From Streptomyces griseus (GTDB lineage: Bacteria; Bacteroidota; Bacteroidia; Chitinophagales; Chitinophagaceae): a DNA stretch of 8,490 nucleotides. The position numbers and the translations under genes are program-made. The DNA is taken from contig CALPIT020000105.1 in assembly GCA_943323705.2 (NCBI GenBank), positions 1 through 8,490 of the forward strand, written 5' to 3'. Every line of letters starts with the position of its first letter. The stretch's first letter is position 1. Positions 4,658 through 8,490 of this stretch are shown here, piece after piece. The notes below the pieces were generated by a model. It did no database searches. It worked only from the letters and a program-made list of their open reading frames with translations, and had not been told where the DNA came from.

Positions 4658-5461
4658 ATGAAAAAACTTCTACTTTACCTATCAATAATTGCTTTTTTAG
4701 CTTCATGTTCATCCAAAAAAGATAATGCTGTTTCTTTTGAAAACATGGAATGGATTGATCTTTCCTATGCATACGATAGTTCTACATTATACTGGCCAAA
4801 TAATGTAAAGAGTTTTGAACATACTACAGAAGCTGAAGGCATTACTCCTTCGGGATTTTACTATTCTTCTTATAGCATTTGCACACCTGAACACGGGGGC
4901 ACACATTTAGATGCGCCCATTCACTTTGCTGCCAATAAACAAACTGTTGATGAAATTCCCATGAGCAGCTTAACGGGTAATGCTGTTGTAATTGATGTTT
5001 CAAAAAATGCATTAGCAAACCGCGACTATCAGGTAAGCATAGCCGATATTGAAAACTGGGAAAAAGAAAATGGACAAATTGCAGAAAATACAATTGTAAT
5101 TTTTAAAACAGGCTATGGTCAATTTTATCCAGACCGCGCTAAATATTTCGGCACGCCGAATAAAGGTCCGGAAGCCATACCCATGTTACATTTCCCTGGC
5201 ATCGACCCTGCAACTACCAAATGGCTAGTGGAAAACAGAAAGATTAAAGCCATGGGGTTAGATACACCAAGCATAGATTATGGCCAATCGAAAGATTTTA
5301 AAACCCATCAGATACTTTTAGGCGCTAACAAACCAGGATTCGAGAATGTTGCCAACCTTGACAAATTGCCTGCCAAAGGAATTTACATTGTTGCATTGCC
5401 GATGAAAATTGGAAAAGGAAGTGGTGCGCCGTTGAGGATTGTGGCGGGAGTTATTAAATAG
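4658..5461 (+). CDS. Cyclase-family (kynurenine formamidase-like) metal hydrolase, lipoprotein
   Basis: The protein has 267 residues. Residues 1-17 are a lipoprotein signal with lipobox LASC and Cys17 as the lipid anchor, so it sits on a membrane of the envelope; CSSKKDN follows. The rest is a cyclase-family domain (PF04199). The metal-binding signature HGGTHLDAPIHF starts at His79, with likely ligands His79, His83 and Asp85, plus His89. Other family-like parts are IDLSYAYDSSTLYWP near the start, GLDTPSIDYG (200-209) and THQILL (216-221). Known members hydrolyse N-formylkynurenine or other amides, often with Mn or Zn. The location outside the cytoplasm and the lack of tryptophan-degradation neighbours make kynurenine formamidase itself doubtful, so the substrate is open. 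The exported M20 hydrolase gene follows 124 bp downstream. Confidence 0.88.
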   Translation: MKKLLLYLSIIAFLASCSSKKDNAVSFENMEWIDLSYAYDSSTLYWPNNVKSFEHTTEAEGITPSGFYYSSYSICTPEHGGTHLDAPIHFAANKQTVDEIPMSSLTGNAVVIDVSKNALANRDYQVSIADIENWEKENGQIAENTIVIFKTGYGQFYPDRAKYFGTPNKGPEAIPMLHFPGIDPATTKWLVENRKIKAMGLDTPSIDYGQSKDFKTHQILLGANKPGFENVANLDKLPAKGIYIVALPMKIGKGSGAPLRIVAGVIK

Positions 5462-5479
5462 GTTAAAATCGCTTCGCTG

Positions 5480-5499
5480 CCTGCCTGCCGGTAGGCAGG
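5480..5499. repeat. Near-perfect 20-bp GC-rich palindrome
   Basis: The arms CCTGCCTGCC and GGTAGGCAGG pair at 9 of 10 positions, the tenth being G.T. It lies 19 bases after the cyclase-gene stop and is far more GC-rich than its surroundings. I remember similar CCTGCC/GGCAGG palindromes as recurrent intergenic elements in Bacteroidota, but cannot test that here. No T-run follows. Confidence 0.7.
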
Positions 5500-5523
5500 G
5501 TTTAAGGGTTTAAATCGTTGCAC

Positions 5524-5575
5524 TGGTTTAAAGGTTTAATTCGCTGCGATAGTTAACCATTAAACCATTAAACCA
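5524..5575. repeat. 16-bp inverted repeat of GGTTTAA units before the M20 gene, terminator-like
   Basis: The left arm at 5524-5539 (TGGTTTAAAGGTTTAA) and the right arm at 5560-5575 (TTAAACCATTAAACCA) pair at 15 of 16 positions around a 20-base loop that includes TTCGCTGCGA. A run of six T follows at 5578-5583, so on the plus strand it could act as a weak terminator for the cyclase gene, or as a leader hairpin a few bases before the M20 start at 5586. It belongs to the same repeat wording as 4465-4525. Confidence 0.7.
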
Positions 5576-5585
5576 AATTTTTTGT

Positions 5586-6920
5586 ATGAAAATCTTCTTC
5601 TTCCTAACAACTCTCTTTCTAACAGCATCCTCCAACGCCCAAAAAACCTATGTTGCCAACCTTAAAAAAGTTGAGACAATTGTAGCGGAGAATGCAAGTT
5701 TTTTAAATGATTGTTACAAACGATTTCATGAATTTCCTGAGTTAAGTACCAAGGAAGTGAATACCGCTGCTTATCTCAAAAGCACAATAAAATCTTATGG
5801 TTACGAAATTGTTGATTCTCTGGGATATCAAAGTTTTGCCGCTGTATTAAAAAATGGCAAGGGCCCTGTAATCATGTATCGTACAGATATGGATGGACTT
5901 CCTGTTAAAGAGGAAACCTCACTCCCCTTTGCCAGTAAAGCCACAGGGATAAAAGACAATGAAACCTATCCCGTGATGCAGGCTTGCGGGCACGACATAC
6001 ACATGAGCTCATGGCTGGGATTGGCAAAGGTGATGTCGCAAATGAAAAACGACTGGAAAGGGACCGTTATTTTTTTAGCGCAATCCGCAGAAGAAACAGC
6101 TCAGGGAGCTAAAAAAATTGTCGCTGCCGACAATTACAAATTATTACCAAAAGCCTCCTACCAGTTAGCCGTACACGACCATGCCGAATTGCAAGTGGGC
6201 GAAGCCGGCTTTTGTGATGAATATGAAATGGCAGCTGTAGACATGATGAACATTACTATTTATGGCAAAGGAGGACATGGTGCAGCGCCTCAAAGATGCA
6301 TAGACCCTGTTGTATTGGCAGCTCAATACATAACAGAAATTCAAACCATCATCAGTAGAAACCTTCCTCCTATCGATCCGGGTGTAATAACTGTTGGTGC
6401 CATTAACGGCGGCACTATCGGAAATGTCATTCCCAATCAAGTAGTATTGAAACTAACCATTCGAACTTTCAGTAAAGAAAGCCGTGATATCATCATGAAG
6501 CGATTGAAAGAAATTGGAGATCATTTGGCTAAAGCTGCTGGCTTACCTGAAACCATGTTACCTAAATATGATTTGCTCGACATGAGCATCCCTTCTGTTT
6601 ACAACAATCCTGAGCTGGGGAAATTATTGAAAGATTGTTTTATTAAATACATGGGTTCTGCATCTGTGGTGAAAATAAAACCCATGATGATTGGTGAGGA
6701 TTTCAGTGTTTATGGGCAACAAACAGATAGCATTCCTTCTTACATATTATGGATGGGCACGTTGTCTAAAGAGAGAAAAGAAAAGTCATTACAAAACAAT
6801 ACCGAAATTCCAGCTTTACATACTTCAAAATTTGCACCGGATTACGAGCAATGTGTTCCCATGAATGTCATCATGATGAGCGCTGCCATGTTGGAATTAT
6901 TTAATAAAGAAAGTAAATAA
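5586..6920 (+). CDS. Exported M20-family amidohydrolase / aminoacylase-type peptidase
   Basis: The protein has 444 residues, with a Sec signal peptide at 1-18 (cleavage likely after SSNA, before QK), so the enzyme is periplasmic or secreted. The rest is a full M20D-type two-domain zinc hydrolase: RFHEFPELS (46-54), YRTDMDGLP (98-106), ACGHDIHM (133-140, ligands Cys134 and His136), AQSAEE (165-170, catalytic Glu169 and ligand Glu170), His197 in LAVHDH, GKGGHGAAP (227-235, His231 of the dimerisation lid domain), GGTIGNVIPNQV (275-286) and MIGEDFSVYGQ (368-378), with His412 in PALHTSKF as the final ligand. Relatives remove acyl or similar groups from amino acids or short peptides (hippurate, N-acetyl or indole-3-acetyl conjugates). 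The substrate cannot be told from sequence. Gln132 stands where many relatives have His. The gene end overlaps the minus-strand gene at 6901-7197 by 20 bases. Confidence 0.92.
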   Translation: MKIFFFLTTLFLTASSNAQKTYVANLKKVETIVAENASFLNDCYKRFHEFPELSTKEVNTAAYLKSTIKSYGYEIVDSLGYQSFAAVLKNGKGPVIMYRTDMDGLPVKEETSLPFASKATGIKDNETYPVMQACGHDIHMSSWLGLAKVMSQMKNDWKGTVIFLAQSAEETAQGAKKIVAADNYKLLPKASYQLAVHDHAELQVGEAGFCDEYEMAAVDMMNITIYGKGGHGAAPQRCIDPVVLAAQYITEIQTIISRNLPPIDPGVITVGAINGGTIGNVIPNQVVLKLTIRTFSKESRDIIMKRLKEIGDHLAKAAGLPETMLPKYDLLDMSIPSVYNNPELGKLLKDCFIKYMGSASVVKIKPMMIGEDFSVYGQQTDSIPSYILWMGTLSKERKEKSLQNNTEIPALHTSKFAPDYEQCVPMNVIMMSAAMLELFNKESK

Positions 6921-7197
6921 GCTGGATAATAAATAATACCAGATTGAACAATAAAATCCATTGGGCAACAGGTATTTCTTTTTTGATAAGATAGATTATC
7001 AAACTACTCAGCAAAAAGATGAAGTTAAATAAAACAGCTCCATAACCCAATATAATCAAAGTACTTTCCAATGGCTGAAATCCAACTATATTAGGATTTT
7101 TTTCTGCTTTATCAGCATTGATTTCAATGTAACGAAATATGACAGATGCAATAAAGCAACAATTGCAAATGAATATTATTTTAGCAAAAAATCGCAT
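6901..7197 (-). CDS. Small integral membrane protein of unknown function, three predicted helices
   Basis: This 98-residue hydrophobic protein has membrane segments at about 4-23, 45-71 and 77-97, with a short polar stretch (about 24-43, RYIEINADKAEKNPN) between the first and second. The first helix holds an unusual ICNCC cluster (Cys11, Cys13, Cys14). I do not recognise a family. The start is well supported: its ATG shares one base with the pcm stop (TAATG), a typical coupled arrangement, so it is the third gene of the mutase-pcm operon. Its end overlaps the convergent M20 gene by 20 bases. No link to isoaspartate repair can be shown. Confidence 0.7.
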   Translation of the reverse strand: MRFFAKIIFICNCCFIASVIFRYIEINADKAEKNPNIVGFQPLESTLIILGYGAVLFNFIFLLSSLIIYLIKKEIPVAQWILLFNLVLFIIQLIYFLY

Positions 7198-7910
7198 TAG
7201 ATAGTATGATTAGAATTCGTTCCAGGTAACATGGGCACAAATGAAAAATCAGTAAACACTTCCTCTTCGTAAGTTCCATCTTCGTTTTTAACGATGCGAT
7301 ACATTTTATGATGTTCGTCTTCCGCAACCGGAACTACCATAATACCTCCGGGTTTCAACTGTTCTATTAATTTCGGTGGGATAAATGGCGCCCCACAAGT
7401 AATGATAATTTTATCGAAATACTTATAGGTAGGCAAACCCGCGAATCCATCTCCATAAAAAAACTTGAGTCCGGCTTCGGGATATCTTTTTCTTAAATTG
7501 AAACTCTTTGTTTTTTTAAACAACTCTCTTTGTCTTTCAATAGAAAAAACACGGGCTCCCATTTCTGCAAGGATTGTCGCTTGGTACATACTGCCTGTTC
7601 CGATTTCCAGAATTTTATCATGTCGATTTACTTTCAATAATTGAGATTGAAAAGCAACAGTGTAGGGTTGAGAAATGGTTTGTTGCGCCGCAATAGGAAA
7701 CGCACGATCTTCATAGGCTATATTTTCAAATACCTTATCAAAGAAAAAATGACGAGGCACTTCCATCATCGCGCGAAGCACATTTTCATCTGTAATTCCT
7801 TTTTCACGAATGCTTTCAATGAGTGATTTTCTCATGCTCTTATGCCTAAGTGTATCTTCATGATCGGAACTTCCATCTTTCAAATGCCCTAAAAACAACT
7901 CTTTACTCAT
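7197..7910 (-). CDS. pcm: Protein-L-isoaspartate O-methyltransferase
   Basis: This cytoplasmic repair enzyme uses S-adenosylmethionine to methylate L-isoaspartyl residues in aged proteins, starting their conversion back to aspartate. The 237 residues contain MMEVPRHFF (48-56), the substrate-binding block QTISQPYTVAFQSQLL (77-92), SAM motif I LEIGTGSMYQ (101-110), the acidic Glu125 in FSIERQ after the second strand, GDG (153-155), FDKIIITCGAPFIPPKLIEQLKPGGIMVVPV (165-195) and a final FSFVPM. The N-terminus is about 20 residues longer than the E. coli form, as is common in Bacteroidota. Two normally conserved glycines differ: position 76 is Gln (AAQQT in place of the usual GQT) and position 108 is Met (GTGSMYQ in place of GTGSGYQ). 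ATG 7910 overlaps the mutase stop codon (ATGA), indicating coupled translation. Confidence 0.93.
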   Translation of the reverse strand: MSKELFLGHLKDGSSDHEDTLRHKSMRKSLIESIREKGITDENVLRAMMEVPRHFFFDKVFENIAYEDRAFPIAAQQTISQPYTVAFQSQLLKVNRHDKILEIGTGSMYQATILAEMGARVFSIERQRELFKKTKSFNLRKRYPEAGLKFFYGDGFAGLPTYKYFDKIIITCGAPFIPPKLIEQLKPGGIMVVPVAEDEHHKMYRIVKNEDGTYEEEVFTDFSFVPMLPGTNSNHTI

Positions 7911-8490
7911 TTTAATTTCAATTCGTTTATGATGCGTTCAATTTTTTCATCCAGTATTTTTTCAGCTCCGTCAAATTCAGCAGCATGGGCAATTTTGGTA
8001 TTCACACTGAAATAGAATTTAATCTTAGGTTCGGTACCGCTTGGACGAGCAGAAATCTTAGATCCATCCTCTAGTTCAAATTGCAACACATTGCTTTTGG
8101 GCAATTCAATAGTCCATGAAGTGCCATCAACTAAATTCTTTCCAATTTTCAATTCATAATCCAGCAAGTTCACCACAGCAATACCATCAATTGTTTTAGG
8201 AGGATTGTTTCTGTAACCTTCCATCATAGCGGCAATTTCAGCAGCCCCATTCATTCCTTTTTTGGTAATGCTAACCAAGTTCTCTTTATAAAAACCATAT
8301 TGAACATACAAATCAAGAAGCTTGTCGAACAAACTTCTTCCTTTGTTTTTTTCATAAGCCGCCATTTCGCAAATGATGGTTACAGCACTTACGGCATCTT
8401 TATCACGAATGTCATTGCCAATCATCAAACCAAAACTTTCTTCACCGCCGACGATATAATTTTCTTTTCCTTCTTTTTCTTTAATCAACG
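7907..8490 (-). CDS. Phosphohexomutase (phosphoglucomutase / phosphomannomutase family), C-terminal part, 5' end outside the window
   Basis: This is the last 194 or so residues of an alpha-D-phosphohexomutase, a cytoplasmic enzyme moving phosphate between C1 and C6 of a hexose. Visible are the sugar-binding loop GGEESFG, close to the window edge and part of domain 3, and the phosphate-binding loop ARPSGTEPKIKFYF of the C-terminal domain 4. The active-site serine and metal loop lie outside the window. The frame is open to base 8490, and a TTG at 8488 is only an internal Leu codon. The SGTEPKIKFY wording fits the larger PGM type of Bacteroidota (550-580 residues); glucose or mannose preference cannot be decided from this part. 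The stop TGA overlaps the pcm ATG by the ATGA arrangement, so it heads the operon seen here. Confidence 0.9.
   Translation of the reverse strand, partial: LIKEKEGKENYIVGGEESFGLMIGNDIRDKDAVSAVTIICEMAAYEKNKGRSLFDKLLDLYVQYGFYKENLVSITKKGMNGAAEIAAMMEGYRNNPPKTIDGIAVVNLLDYELKIGKNLVDGTSWTIELPKSNVLQFELEDGSKISARPSGTEPKIKFYFSVNTKIAHAAEFDGAEKILDEKIERIINELKLK

Noticed and set aside
4658..5461. Naming the cyclase-family protein KynB (kynurenine formamidase)
   Set aside because: The metal motif fits the family, but the lipoprotein signal and the lack of tryptophan-degradation neighbours do not support that specific role.
8486..8488. TTG as the start codon of the rightmost gene
   Set aside because: The frame continues to the window edge, and the mutase family needs several hundred residues before the GGEESFG loop, so this is an internal Leu codon.

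Overview
The window looks like a piece of a Bacteroidota chromosome, most likely Chitinophagales or a close relative. The evidence is A+T-rich DNA, start codons with no Shine-Dalgarno sequence, Bacteroidota-type promoter boxes (TAnnTTTG), a tandem UspA protein and YhhQ, Pcm and RF2 sequences of the kind seen in that phylum. No rRNA, tRNA, CRISPR array, phage gene or transposase was found. This is ordinary housekeeping and envelope gene content, with an unusual amount of small repeat structure between genes.

Layout. 1-1083 (minus): prfB (release factor 2), running off the left edge and carrying an intact autoregulatory +1 frameshift site. 1084-1403: a spacer holding the prfB promoter, a perfect 36-bp palindrome and the terminator of the next gene. 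1404-2270 (minus): a two-domain universal stress protein, divergent from a PNPOx-fold flavin protein (2417-2902, plus). 2967-3389 (plus): an unknown small secreted protein with a Cys-Cys motif. 3390-3654: a repeat-rich spacer. 3655-4464 (plus): yhhQ, a queuosine-precursor transporter. 4658-5461 (plus): a cyclase-family (kynurenine formamidase-like) lipoprotein. 5586-6920 (plus): an exported M20 amidohydrolase. 6901-8490 (minus): a tightly coupled operon of phosphohexomutase (cut by the right edge), pcm and a small three-helix membrane protein. The last of these overlaps the end of the M20 gene tail to tail.

How the parts relate. RF2 controls its own level through the frameshift. The stress protein and the flavin protein share one short divergent control region and probably respond to similar conditions. 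The lipoprotein cyclase and the exported M20 enzyme are consecutive envelope hydrolases of C-N amide-type bonds, but repeat-rich spacers separate them, so joint function is only a guess. The mutase-pcm-membrane protein genes are joined by ATGA and TAATG stop/start overlaps and are almost certainly co-transcribed.

The most interesting non-coding signals are the prfB frameshift cassette, the palindrome built from 8-bp units, two short hairpins whose stems differ in length in a compensated way, and a 24-bp inverted repeat whose right arm overlaps a likely promoter. No clearly new multi-gene system is visible.
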